In this document: piece by piece, positions 22,708 through 31,087 of the stretch
Layout of the letters: the number at the start of each line of letters is the position of its first letter
Numbering within the stretch: position 1 is the first letter of the stretch
NCBI RefSeq assembly: GCF_026262505.1
Contig: NC_067207.1
Span: 1,620,252 to 1,684,251, forward strand
DNA: 64,000 nt
Direction of reading: 5' to 3'
DNA from: Trichomonas vaginalis G3
Lineage: Eukaryota; Parabasalia; Trichomonadida; Trichomonadidae
Program-made: the position numbers and the translations under genes
Notes under the pieces: model-generated
What the model was told of the DNA's origin: nothing
Databases searched by the model: none
What the model saw: only the letters and a program-made list of their open reading frames with translations

Positions 22708-23180
22708 TTAAAGTTCAATGTTGAACTCATCAAATTCATCGTCATCATTACCATTACCTTTAGCGAGTTTATTTACTCTTTCAACTTTATCTTTTGATAG
22801 TCTTTCGTTTAATTTTTCTGAAGTTTTTCGTTACCAAGTTCTAAAATTTTACATGGATGATATTTAAACCCGTTAAATTCTTTTTCCTCAGTTTTAATCA
22901 TTAATCTACAAAGAACTTTAGTTAGGTGGTTTTGTTGTTTAAACCATTTATCCTTAATATTTGTTATAAATTCAATATCCGGAATTAATTCCCAAATTTT
23001 TGAATTTTCGATTAATTTACCATCAAATGCAAAAGCAATAGGTTTAATATTAAACTTACCTTTATAAAATAAACTTTGTACGCAATCATCAAAATAAACG
23101 TCTACTTGTTTAACCTGGGTGAGAATTGGTGAAAGTTTATCCATTAATTGATTCACAGTCACGAATTTTGATTCACTCAT
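22708..23180 (-). pseudogene. Remnant C: candidate ssDNA-binding protein with acidic tail
   Basis: It starts MSESKFVTVNQLMDKL, then VYFDDCVQSLFYKGKFNIKP and AFAFDGKLIENSKIW. These match position by position the gene at 11,985/39,965 (KFISVNKYM, VYFYHFEKSSF, NIEPVKFAI). The extreme end encodes an acidic DDDEFDEFNIEL tail. The copy is broken. Confidence 0.45.
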
Positions 23181-23308
23181 TTCTTACGAATTAAAAAAAT
23201 AAATTATTCAAAAATGTAAGACATGAATTTTTAAAGTTTATTTTAAAAAAATTTTTTTATTTCATTATGGTAGTGAATCTTTCATTCATGAAAATAATTA
23301 TATCTGAT

Positions 23309-23872
23309 TTATTTTATTCTCTCGTACATACTAGATTTGAAGAATTCGGAACTTTTACCATAATCTCCTAAATGTTTTCTTATCCCTAACGTGTGCCAGT
23401 TATTATATGAAACTGAATAAACTTTATCCTTATCTTTACACCTTTCATCACTTCCAATATATTTATATCTCAGTTTTGATTTAGCATTTTCATATTCATT
23501 AGCGTTTAATAATTCACAGTCTTCCTTTTTAAATTGATGTTTAAGATATTCAGGATTTAATACTCTACGTTTATATGCTCCTAACTTAGTTCTAAAGGTT
23601 TTTCTACAAAATTTAGGAATTCCATCCTCTTTAATGTCATCAATGATTTCCATTTCATTATTTTCAATTTCTTCTTCTCGTTTATGAGGTCTTTGATTAT
23701 GACTCCATTGATTCCATGAAATTAAATATTCTTTATCATTATATTTATACCTCATTAGCTTATTTTGGCTTTCATATTCATTTAATAATTCACAATCTTC
23801 ATTTTTAAATTGAAGTTTAACCCATTCAGGATTTAAACAATGTTTAATTAATCGCGGAATATCTGACATCAT
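23309..23872 (-). CDS. Remnant C: 187-residue protein with two copies of a 60-residue domain
   Basis: Two internal repeats each read LNPE(W/Y)xKxQFKxEDCELLN, then KLRYKY, then Y.(I/V)S.N.W. The first is at about residues 11-60 and the second at about 105-170. They are joined by an acidic linker with a CRKTFRTKLGAYKRR segment. Repeated small modules of this length occur beside homing endonucleases in large DNA viruses, but that link is a resemblance only. The frame is whole. Confidence 0.5.
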   Translation of the reverse strand: MMSDIPRLIKHCLNPEWVKLQFKNEDCELLNEYESQNKLMRYKYNDKEYLISWNQWSHNQRPHKREEEIENNEMEIIDDIKEDGIPKFCRKTFRTKLGAYKRRVLNPEYLKHQFKKEDCELLNANEYENAKSKLRYKYIGSDERCKDKDKVYSVSYNNWHTLGIRKHLGDYGKSSEFFKSSMYERIK

Positions 23873-23989
23873 CTATATATAGCTTCTTTTATAAAAGATA
23901 AAAAAATAAATTATTTTAAAATTAATGTTAATTTTTTAATGATTTATAAATAAATATATTTTAATGCATCGTCTATATATAGATGTAAC

Positions 23990-25050
23990 AAAAAAAGTCA
24001 CTAAACCCGTCATATCCTACTACTTTCATCACAATAAATTCTTTAATCCAATATATTTAGGAAGTGATGTCAAGTATCAAAGCAGAACTAACATATAGTT
24101 GAGCTGAATATTTTGGTAATACTGCCAAAGTTGATAAGACACGTATTAAAGAAGCATTCTCTGATACAACAAGTTCTAACAATTATTACATTTTTATTTG
24201 TTTGTTTGAATCATGCATAGAAAAAGGTGCAATTTACATCCAAAGATCTAACAATATTTGCACATTACTTGAAGATTCTGTATTTAACAACTGTAAATCT
24301 TCAGTTGGTGGATCTGTCTACTATGAATGCCTTAAAAGCGGACAGATTGTTCAACATCGAACATGCTATTATCAATCAATAGCAGAAACCGATGATATGG
24401 CATTTCATCAACTGGGTGCATATTCAGATTCCATGAAAAACTACATTTATGATGTTTCTGTTTCAAACTGCGGAGAAAGTGAATCAAAAGGACTTGTTAT
24501 ATTTAGTGTTTTTGAAGGAGATATACGTATTTCGAATATAAATAGCACAAACAACAAATGTAATCAATATTCATCAATTTTTAGTGTCCTTCAAGGAGGT
24601 TCGGGTACTTGTAATTTCTCAACATTCAGCAAAAACAATCAAAATGGAAATTATTCACTTCAATTTTGGATTAATCTTGGTGATTATATTCAAAAAATTT
24701 CTTATTGCAATGTTATTGGAAACAAATGCGGAACAGGCAAGAGTCAAATTCTATTTCGATGTTATGGTGCAATTAATATTGATCACTGCATATTTTTAAA
24801 GAACACTGTAGCTTACACTTTTGAATATGGTCCCTATGAAGGTTCCTTGACTATTTCCGAATCATATGTTGATTCACAGACAGTAATAACAAGTCGGGGA
24901 ACAACTGTTAAATTTACTAATCTAAAAAACAATAACAATTTTAATACTTTTACTAATTTTGGCAATTGTTTTATAAAACTCAATTCCACACATAAATTTA
25001 CCGGCAGGCCTTCTTTTGTTATTAAACGCATAATAAACAGGAGGCGATAG
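23990..25050 (+). pseudogene. Host Pmp-like / right-handed beta-helix surface protein pseudogene
   Basis: It has the repeated short beta-helix pattern of trichomonad chlamydial-Pmp-like proteins: CxFxNCKSSVGGSVYY, ISNINSTNNKC, CNVIGNKCGTG and INIDHCIFLKN. From about 24,202 the frame is open to 25,050. Family-like sequence continues upstream (YYFHHNKFFNPIYLGSDVKY at about 24,017-24,076), then TAG at 24,097 and TGA at about 24,102, with a change of frame. No ATG opens the long frame and no signal peptide is seen. The C-terminus (HKFTGRPSFVIKRIINRRR) lacks the membrane helix usual for the family, so the gene is dead at both ends. Confidence 0.7.
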
Positions 25051-25924
25051 AATAAAACTAATAGAAATGCAATATTTCTTCATTTATTTTAAGGGTACAT
25101 TTACACCCGTATGATATGGTCTTCAATACTGGCGTTTAAGGTTAATTTTCAATGACGCATCACGCCTGTTGTCAAGATTTTGAACAAAAGTCAGATGAGC
25201 GTTAGTTCATCCTTAATATCTCAGATTTTTCTCTCTTTCTTTGGTAAAATTTTGAATTTCGCCTCGTGACCAATATCAAACATTCGAGCGTTTTTTTTAT
25301 ATCTAAACTTTATGCATCATTTTTCTCAGTTAATTGCTAATATTTCTGGTCAGAAAAAAGCTATCATAAATCAATATATAGTTCCTCAATTCTTGTTATT
25401 AAGGCTCCACGTTCACATCTTGAAGGACGTTCATGCATTCAATTTTGAGAGGGTATTCAATTAAGATTGCACCTAAAAGTGCATTTGTAGCCACATATGT
25501 TTGCTTTTGAAATGAACAGACACCTGATCCATCATCTACATGATGAGAGGGATCTATTGGTATCACTCAAATTGAATAAATACCTAATTTGAGAAAACTT
25601 GGTTTTTTTCGTCCAAAATCAATTTTGGAAAAAATTGACATATTTATATCGGTGAGAAAAAATTTTAAATTCTGATTGCAGCATGACTAATTGCAATATT
25701 AGGAGAAATTAATTATCACATTCTTTTTCGTTTTTATGAAAGATACAAAATCTCAAAACCCATCCACGCGCATAAAAAATTTAAATATCCATTATAAGAC
25801 AAGGATTCCAGAGAAACAAAAGTTTCCCAAATCTGAATAGTAGATTGCCAATTTCCTTAAAAAACTGTAATTTGGCATTTATATATATTAAAATATTATT
25901 TACATAATATGTAAATTGTAATGA
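25051..25924. other. Gene-free AT-rich stretch left of element B
   Basis: I see no gene. A 17-bp word TTAAGGCTCCACGTTCA (25,399-25,415) recurs inverted at 55,373-55,389 and could be a transposon end. A 21-bp AT-rich word at 25,888-25,908 recurs inverted at 20,963-20,983, next to the end of A. Confidence 0.5.
25920..25924. repeat. Target-site duplication AATGA, left copy
   Basis: AATGA occurs here and again at 48,869-48,873, directly after the T26 tract. If the preceding T is counted, the duplication could be 6 bp. Mavericks are known to make 5-6-bp duplications. Confidence 0.7.
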
Positions 25925-25929
25925 AGGTC

Positions 25930-26068
25930 AGGTATGTGGGGCTTCCAGGGGCTGCGCCCCTTCTAGCCCTGAAGATGTTTAGTATAACTTTGTCCGGACA
26001 AGTAAGGGTCTATCGTCGCTACAGGAAAAGTTACAGGCGTTCCAAGGAAGTATACTTTGAGAAGCCTT
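25930..26068. repeat. Element B left terminal inverted repeat
   Basis: It pairs with 48,708-48,842 with few mismatches. It carries a hairpin GGGGC-TGC-GCCCC (25,948-25,960) where the right end has GGCAC-GAA-GTGCC, so the arms differ but pairing is kept. The TIR does not carry the homopolymer seen outside the right end. Confidence 0.93.
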
Positions 26069-26183
26069 CTTCTGGGTCGAAAACATTATATAATGTGTCG
26101 CTTTTCACAAATTATATATGTTTTCATGTTTTGTCACTTTTCTGTCACTTTTCAGGAAAAAACATTTTTATTATTATATATAA

Positions 26184-27002
26184 ATGAATTTTACAAAACC
26201 ACCGTTACCGTTCTTTGGAAATAAGAGTAGATGTAAAGATATTCTATTGAGAGAACTTAAGAAACTACCGAATGGTCTAACATTTGTAGATTTGTTCGGT
26301 GGAAGTTTCTATATATCCCATTTGTGCCATACAATATTCCCAGACTCAAAGATTATATGCAATGACTTCGACAACTATATGGACCGTCTCAAACATATAC
26401 CAGACACAAACAATATATTGAAAGCGTTAAAAGAAAAGATACCTATAGGTAAGATGGAACGTATACCATTAGATAAGAAAAATATTGTGAGAGAGGTTTT
26501 GAAAAAAGCAGAATATATAGACTGGGATAGTATATCTGCTAGACTATTATATAGTGGTGCTATAAGAGTTCATGACATTGAAACACTTATGTCAAAAGTT
26601 TTATATCTTAACTATACAAATGTTTTCAAAGATGACATAGAAAAATATATTGAGGGTATAGAGTTTGTGAGATGTCATTGGACAGAGTTGTATGAAAAAT
26701 ATAAAGACAAGGAAAATGTTTTCTTTATAGTGGACCCGCCGTTCTATAACACATGGGATTTTCAATACCAAGTAGACTGGACTTTGAGAGACTCTTTAGA
26801 AACTTTAGACGTTATACATAACCATCCATGCTTTTACTTTACATCCGATAAAAGTGGTTTGGAAACCGTTATGAGATGGTTAGAGGACATACATGACTAT
26901 GAGTTTAGATATGACAAGATAGAATATGAGAGAGGTCCTATAAACCGGAGAAAGTGTCATAACAAAGAAATTTTACTAGTAAGTAAATGTGGTTTGAAAT
27001 AG
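26184..27002 (+). CDS. Element B: Dam-type DNA adenine-N6 methyltransferase
   Basis: It is 272 residues, the usual size for the D12 class. The AdoMet-binding motif is PFFGNKSR at residues 9-16, followed by FVDLFGG at 34-40, and the catalytic motif DPPFY is at about 184-188. It transfers a methyl group to adenine N6 in DNA; the target site cannot be read from sequence. Trichomonads are known to carry mainly 6mA and to have Dam-type genes linked to Mavericks, so this enzyme may mark element or host DNA. It is the first gene inside the left TIR. A 43-residue membrane ORF overlaps its last five codons. The frame is whole. Confidence 0.9.
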   Translation: MNFTKPPLPFFGNKSRCKDILLRELKKLPNGLTFVDLFGGSFYISHLCHTIFPDSKIICNDFDNYMDRLKHIPDTNNILKALKEKIPIGKMERIPLDKKNIVREVLKKAEYIDWDSISARLLYSGAIRVHDIETLMSKVLYLNYTNVFKDDIEKYIEGIEFVRCHWTELYEKYKDKENVFFIVDPPFYNTWDFQYQVDWTLRDSLETLDVIHNHPCFYFTSDKSGLETVMRWLEDIHDYEFRYDKIEYERGPINRRKCHNKEILLVSKCGLK

Positions 27003-27118
27003 GACTACTTGTTTTAGGTTTTTTCCATTGTGTCATTTATTTATTTGACGTGGCAGAAAGATATAGAGAATATGAAGATGAACCAATGCCTGCAAATGTT
27101 CAGCATATGTACTCGTAA
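26987..27118 (+). CDS. Element B: 43-residue single-pass membrane protein overlapping the methylase end
   Basis: It begins MWFEIGLLVLGFFHCVIYLF, one strong membrane helix at residues 4-20, then an acidic soluble tail (DVAERYREYEDEPMPANV). It shares 16 bases with the end of the methylase gene in another frame and ends 24 bases before the next ATG, so it fills the gap exactly. Small membrane proteins are common in virus genomes, but the function is unknown. That it is a real gene is inferred from composition and packing. Confidence 0.5.
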   Translation: MWFEIGLLVLGFFHCVIYLFDVAERYREYEDEPMPANVQHMYS

Positions 27119-27141
27119 GAGATATTTTTATCTAATATTAA

Positions 27142-27504
27142 ATGGACGCACAGAACTTAGCGAATGCACAGCAACCTGGACAACCAAACCCAGAGAATAT
27201 TCCAAATGAAGTTAGAATACAAACTGCAATGGCAAACTATGGTCAAGTGCCAACAGATGTACAAATGCAAACTGCCATGTCAAATGACGCTGCGTTAGGT
27301 TTGCCACCATGGTATGCAAATATGAGATGGAAAGAGTTTTATACAAACCCTGAAGTGGGATATAAACAACTTTATGCAGATGACGCGAACACAGGAGTTG
27401 ACCCAGAATATGTTTTCTACCAGAGGAGAAACAGAATGTATGAGCTCCAGTTAAAGAATGCTATGGAACTCAACAGGAAACGTAAGAGACTAGGCGGACA
27501 TTAG
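27142..27504 (+). CDS. Element B: 120-residue hypothetical protein
   Basis: The N-terminus is Gln/Asn/Pro-rich with an internal duplication (RIQTAMANYGQVPTDV and VQMQTAMSNDAALGL). A Trp/Tyr-rich middle follows (LPPWYANMRWKEFYTN), with a basic C-terminus ending KRKRLGGH that looks like a nuclear localisation signal. No family is recognised. It lies 18 bp before the next small gene, and in A only its last third is in the window. The frame is whole. Confidence 0.6.
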   Translation: MDAQNLANAQQPGQPNPENIPNEVRIQTAMANYGQVPTDVQMQTAMSNDAALGLPPWYANMRWKEFYTNPEVGYKQLYADDANTGVDPEYVFYQRRNRMYELQLKNAMELNRKRKRLGGH

Positions 27505-27522
27505 ATTTTTACATATAGTAAA

Positions 27523-27765
27523 ATGGGTTTCTTCAGTAGTATTGGAAACTTCTTCAGAAGAGTTGGAAGAGGTATATGGAATGGAATAAAAACCGTAGGA
27601 AGAGGAATTTGGAACGGAGTCAAAAATATTGGTAAAAGAGTAGGTCAGTTTGTTGGTATTATACCTAAAGACCCTGAACCAGAAGAGCAAGCTCCTGTTA
27701 TACAACAGCCTGAACCTGCACCACAGTCTAGTTGGCAACCAAATCCAACACCTCAACCGTATTAA
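27523..27765 (+). CDS. Element B: 80-residue basic amphipathic protein with VGRGIWNG repeats
   Basis: After MGFFSSIGNFFRR come two tandem units VGRGIWNGIKT / VGRGIWNGVKN, then a Pro/Gln-rich tail (PEPEEQAPVIQQPEPAPQ). The N-terminal half would form a basic amphipathic helix. In size and plan it resembles membrane-active minor capsid peptides such as adenovirus pVI/pX, which is inference. It converges on the 282-residue gene with 4 bp between stops. The frame is whole. Confidence 0.65.
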   Translation: MGFFSSIGNFFRRVGRGIWNGIKTVGRGIWNGVKNIGKRVGQFVGIIPKDPEPEEQAPVIQQPEPAPQSSWQPNPTPQPY

Positions 27766-27769
27766 AAAA

Positions 27770-28618
27770 TTATATTTTTACCGTTCGATAGTAGTTGTAT
27801 ATGAAACTAAGTTCTAAGTAAAACGCATGGTATAATGGAACTATTCTCTTTCTTCCATCTGTTGTAAACCATACTTGAAAGTCTGAAATACTTCCACTTG
27901 GTGGTTCATATAGCTTTGTAGGTTTTTCGTAAAAGTCATTTGCCAAGCATAAAAAAGAGTTTTGTGCACCAGAAAATGAAGCATGAACTATAATAGCATC
28001 TGAGTCGAAAACATTTTCATATGTTCCATTAGGGTTTTCGACTTCATAAAAGTCCGGGTGTACTGGATATTCTGCAGGCTGATTTAACATCCTCATAAAT
28101 CTATACCATGCCAAGTTGTTATATTTTGTAGAAATATAAACGTTTTCTCCAAGGTCTTCTATTCTATTGATTTTAACAGTTGCATTTTTCCTGTCATATA
28201 TAATATCGAGATGGTACTCTCCCTCGTCAATGTTATACTGGTTTGCATATTCGATATAGATGTCGTTTATTTTTTCTTGAAAAGCTTGAAGAGTTGTTTC
28301 TAAGTTTACAAGCAAATTCACTTGTAAAAGTTTTCCCTGTTCAAATTTCTCATACATACGTTTTTCTTTGTTATAGTATCGAACTTCAAAACCGACTGTA
28401 AATGGGAAACCATGTATGGCTTCTGAAATGAACTTCATTCTACGAAAGCCAATAGCTTTTGTGACAGATGGGTCTCTTAACCATCTTAACGGGTAGTCAA
28501 AACGATAGCCTTCATGCTTTACGGTCTCTGTCTCAAACTTTTGACCGACATTAGTAAAAAGTTCATCTAATGGTTTAGTTGTAGCAACTCTTGAATTTTC
28601 TTTTTCTATTGAAAGCAT
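27770..28618 (-). CDS. Element B: 282-residue protein, paralogue of the 286-residue protein
   Basis: The frame is whole. It shares with 32,906-33,766 the N-terminal TTKPLDELFTN, YRFDYPLRWL and KAIGFRR, and the C-terminal NSFLC, KLYEPP, SDFQVWFTT and FYLELSFIYNY. The middle third is free to differ. Two diverged copies in one element suggest partner subunits or successive structural proteins. Its start is 18 bp from the divergent fibre start, so the two genes are probably expressed together. Confidence 0.7.
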   Translation of the reverse strand: MLSIEKENSRVATTKPLDELFTNVGQKFETETVKHEGYRFDYPLRWLRDPSVTKAIGFRRMKFISEAIHGFPFTVGFEVRYYNKEKRMYEKFEQGKLLQVNLLVNLETTLQAFQEKINDIYIEYANQYNIDEGEYHLDIIYDRKNATVKINRIEDLGENVYISTKYNNLAWYRFMRMLNQPAEYPVHPDFYEVENPNGTYENVFDSDAIIVHASFSGAQNSFLCLANDFYEKPTKLYEPPSGSISDFQVWFTTDGRKRIVPLYHAFYLELSFIYNYYRTVKI

Positions 28619-28636
28619 ATTTTATCTAGAATAAAA
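28619..28636. promoter_or_regulatory. Minimal divergent promoter between the 282-residue gene and fibre
   Basis: Only 18 AT-rich bases (ATTTTATCTAGAATAAAA) separate the two start codons, and the sequence is identical at 1,235-1,252 in A. Trichomonad 5' leaders are known to be very short, so start sites may lie inside or beside this stretch. Confidence 0.55.
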
Positions 28637-30115
28637 ATGTCAAATGAAACAGCGTCTATGAGAGAAATACAACACAACCGACAACTCATTATACAAGCTC
28701 TAAATAAGAACACAACAAACTTTTCAAACTATTCTAAGATATCTGAGTCATTGAAAGAAGGAAACTTAAAACTGACATTAAACCCAATGACAGATGAGTT
28801 TCTGTTTCAAGACAATAAGAACCATACTGTTTGTATAAATCCAACAAAAGGAACTTTAAACGAGAAACCTATAAATGAACTTCTTTTGAAAGCAGATGTT
28901 GACAACAAAGCTGACAAAACATATGTAGACGATGCAATAGCAAAAGAAGAAGAAAGAGCTAACAAAGCTTATGCAACAAAAGAACATACTCATCCTGAAC
29001 TAGCAGACAAAACATATGTTGACAATAAAATGTCAAGTGAAGTGACAAGAGCTGAAAACGAATATTCTAAAAAGACTCATATACATTCTATATCTGATAT
29101 TACAAACTTACAAGAAACCTTAGAGACAAAAGCAAATAAGACTCATACACATACCATTGCAAATATTACAAACTTACAAGAAACCTTAAACAGTAAAAGT
29201 GCCGTTGGACATACACATACCATTGCAAATATTACAAACTTACAAGAAACCTTAAACAGTAAAAGTGCCGTTGGACATACACATACAAGTTTTACAACTG
29301 TTACTATAGAAAGTATTGAAGGAATGGTTGAAGAAACTGGTGGGGATGTATTATATTGTAAACCTCCTAACTTTCCACAAGGTTTAACATCGGATGACGA
29401 CATAACGACGATGAGAAACATTAGATGTAAAGATGTTTATGTCATGAAGGATGAAAATAACGTTAAATTCACTGCTCAAGATTTATATGACAAGAAAGCA
29501 GACAAGAACCATACACATACAAGTTTTACAACTTTTACAGCAGATGATATTACACTAAACACAACCTTGCCAAGTAAAGCTCCAACAATACCACCGGCAA
29601 CAAGTCTTGTAGATACTTTGATATCTAATGACAATAGTATTATACATCTAAGACAGGAACTCAATGTGCTTAAACAAATTTTGCCGAATCTTATTTACCC
29701 GGTTGGCTCTATTTATACGTCAATGAACTCTACCAGACCAGAAGTAGTACTTGGTTTTGGAACTTGGACTCAAATAGTCGACAGGTTTTTGTATTGTGCA
29801 AACTCTTCAAAGGAAACAGGTGGAAGTAAAACGATTTCAGGTGCAAATTTACCTGCGCACAGTCACTACGTAAGTTTAACTACATCTCGAGAAGGTGGGC
29901 ATAGGCATAAATATTGGGATTGGACAGGAATGACAAAAGGTAAAGGATATGATGTTAAAGACAACGTTCAGTTTGCTATAAATTGTTACTTGGATAACAC
30001 TGAGGTAGGAGGAGACCATACACATTTCGTTTCAGGGTATACGCAAACAACGGGACAAAGTAAAGACTACATGCCACCTTACATGACAGTTTACGCATGG
30101 TATAGAATTGCTTAG
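28637..30115 (+). CDS. Element B: fibre protein with phage-type collar tip, 492 residues
   Basis: The frame is whole. The N-terminal 100 residues probably anchor it. Repeats of 22 residues follow (SISDITNLQETLETKANKTH, then two HTHTIANITNLQETLNSKSA), with further GHTHTS and NHTHTS units. The C-terminal tip has YPVGSIYTS, FGTWTQIVDRF, NLPAHSHY, GGHRHKYWDWTGM and MPPYMTVYAWYR. HxH pairs in such fibres can bind metal along the trimer axis. Role by inference: host-receptor binding. The tip (29,868-30,029) is a hotspot of replacement changes relative to A. Confidence 0.87.
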   Translation: MSNETASMREIQHNRQLIIQALNKNTTNFSNYSKISESLKEGNLKLTLNPMTDEFLFQDNKNHTVCINPTKGTLNEKPINELLLKADVDNKADKTYVDDAIAKEEERANKAYATKEHTHPELADKTYVDNKMSSEVTRAENEYSKKTHIHSISDITNLQETLETKANKTHTHTIANITNLQETLNSKSAVGHTHTIANITNLQETLNSKSAVGHTHTSFTTVTIESIEGMVEETGGDVLYCKPPNFPQGLTSDDDITTMRNIRCKDVYVMKDENNVKFTAQDLYDKKADKNHTHTSFTTFTADDITLNTTLPSKAPTIPPATSLVDTLISNDNSIIHLRQELNVLKQILPNLIYPVGSIYTSMNSTRPEVVLGFGTWTQIVDRFLYCANSSKETGGSKTISGANLPAHSHYVSLTTSREGGHRHKYWDWTGMTKGKGYDVKDNVQFAINCYLDNTEVGGDHTHFVSGYTQTTGQSKDYMPPYMTVYAWYRIA

Positions 30116-31070
30116 TCGTCATTTTCAACTTCTTTAGCATATTCGTCAGGAGTTGTCTTATATTTGTTAGGAACTGTCTTTGAAAGTATACCACCTTGAA
30201 CTTTGACAAGTTTGAAACGAGGTCTGGCAATAGTAGTTTTATCTTCTGCTTGCAGTGTGTACATTTTGCCATGTTTGCCTAAAACTTCATAATATTCTCT
30301 TGTATACTTTCTTCTATTTTTACGAACACGAATGTGAGTACCTGTCGGGTTCCCATTGTTGTCATAGTCAATAGTATTTTCATATGGGTCGCGTTTGGGT
30401 ATTTCTATTTTTACTTTGTCTCCTTTCTGAAGTTTGAAGCCCGGCATTCTTTCTTGTTTGTCTCTTTTGACTAAATTATTAAATATATAGTCTTTCTCTA
30501 AGTCAGGGTTGTTTTTCATTTCTTCGGGGAGTGGTTTCCCAAACCTTTTTGTTTACGGCTATTGTAAATATTTAAAACTTGTCTCATCTTTGCCATGGAG
30601 AAGTGTCTATATTTGTCGTCATATGACATTTCATTTGCTTCACCACCTTGTGGTTGGTTTAAGTCTCTTAACATTTTTATACAACCGTCAATGACACCAA
30701 GAGCAGAATGGTTTTGGTCGACAATGAAATATTGGTTTACATTTTTTGAACGCAGATAGTTTTTAATATCGTCTGATTTGAAAGAACTTTCACAGTCAGA
30801 TGTCAGTTTTGTTGGATGGTATTTGTCAACGAATATTGTCAAAGCTGCTAAGATATCTAAAATATTTTTGGACTGTAATGGTATGGCTTCACAGTATCTT
30901 GTGTTTTGACCGACAAATATTAGCCAGTATGGTGGTCCATCTGTTCTAACTCTCGGAATGTTTTCCAAGATATCCATAAACCAAGCATTTGGTGTTGAAC
31001 TAAAGATTTTTACCATGAGTGCTTTCTTTGTCGCTTTAGAAACATAGGGGTCCTTGTTTGGATTCGTCAT
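30112..31070 (-). pseudogene. Element B: rve-type (retroviral-like) integrase
   Basis: The catalytic region spans the right part (TSDCESSFKSDD, FIVDQNHSALGVIDG). The left part encodes an SH3/chromo-like module (KLQKGDKVKIEIPKRDP, KHGKMYTLQAEDKT) usual at integrase C-termini. It inserts the element by the DDE mechanism and makes the 5-6-bp duplication. Its stop overlaps the fibre stop by two bases. The copy is broken. Confidence 0.8.
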
Positions 31071-31087
31071 TTTTTAACCCATAAGAA
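31071..31087. promoter_or_regulatory. Minimal divergent promoter between integrase and the 133-residue gene
   Basis: Seventeen bases (TTTTTAACCCATAAGAA) separate the two start codons, and the sequence is identical in A at 3,622-3,638. The TTTTTA-run plus short spacer is shared with other leaders in the element. Confidence 0.5.

Larger units (their letters stand above)
20957..23880. mobile_element. Remnant C: diverged virus-like (Maverick/Polinton-related) fragment
   Basis: It is a cluster of genes whose relatives are in A/B: a capsid-like N-terminal part, two amphipathic MAAG(I/F)FKKLWD proteins and a candidate ssDNA-binding protein. It also holds two unassigned genes. DNA identity to A/B is not visible by eye, so this is a separate and older lineage. 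No TIRs were found, and both ends are uncertain. It is broken, with at least three to four breaks, and lacks integrase, ATPase and helicase. Confidence 0.65.

Noticed and set aside
20957-25924. Remnant C as the left end of element B or right end of A
   Set aside because: A and B each have clear TIR ends outside this interval, and C genes are too diverged to be part of either.
28637-30115. Prophage or bacterial contamination, because of the phage-type fibre
   Set aside because: The fibre sits inside a TIR-bounded Maverick-like element with capsid, integrase and short-leader genes typical of trichomonad elements, and the same gene order recurs in A. No bacterial ribosome-binding sites or phage tail genes are seen.
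30112-30519. A separate 135-residue gene downstream of the integrase catalytic part
   Set aside because: Its SH3/chromo-like pattern and position mark it as the C-terminal domain region of the integrase.
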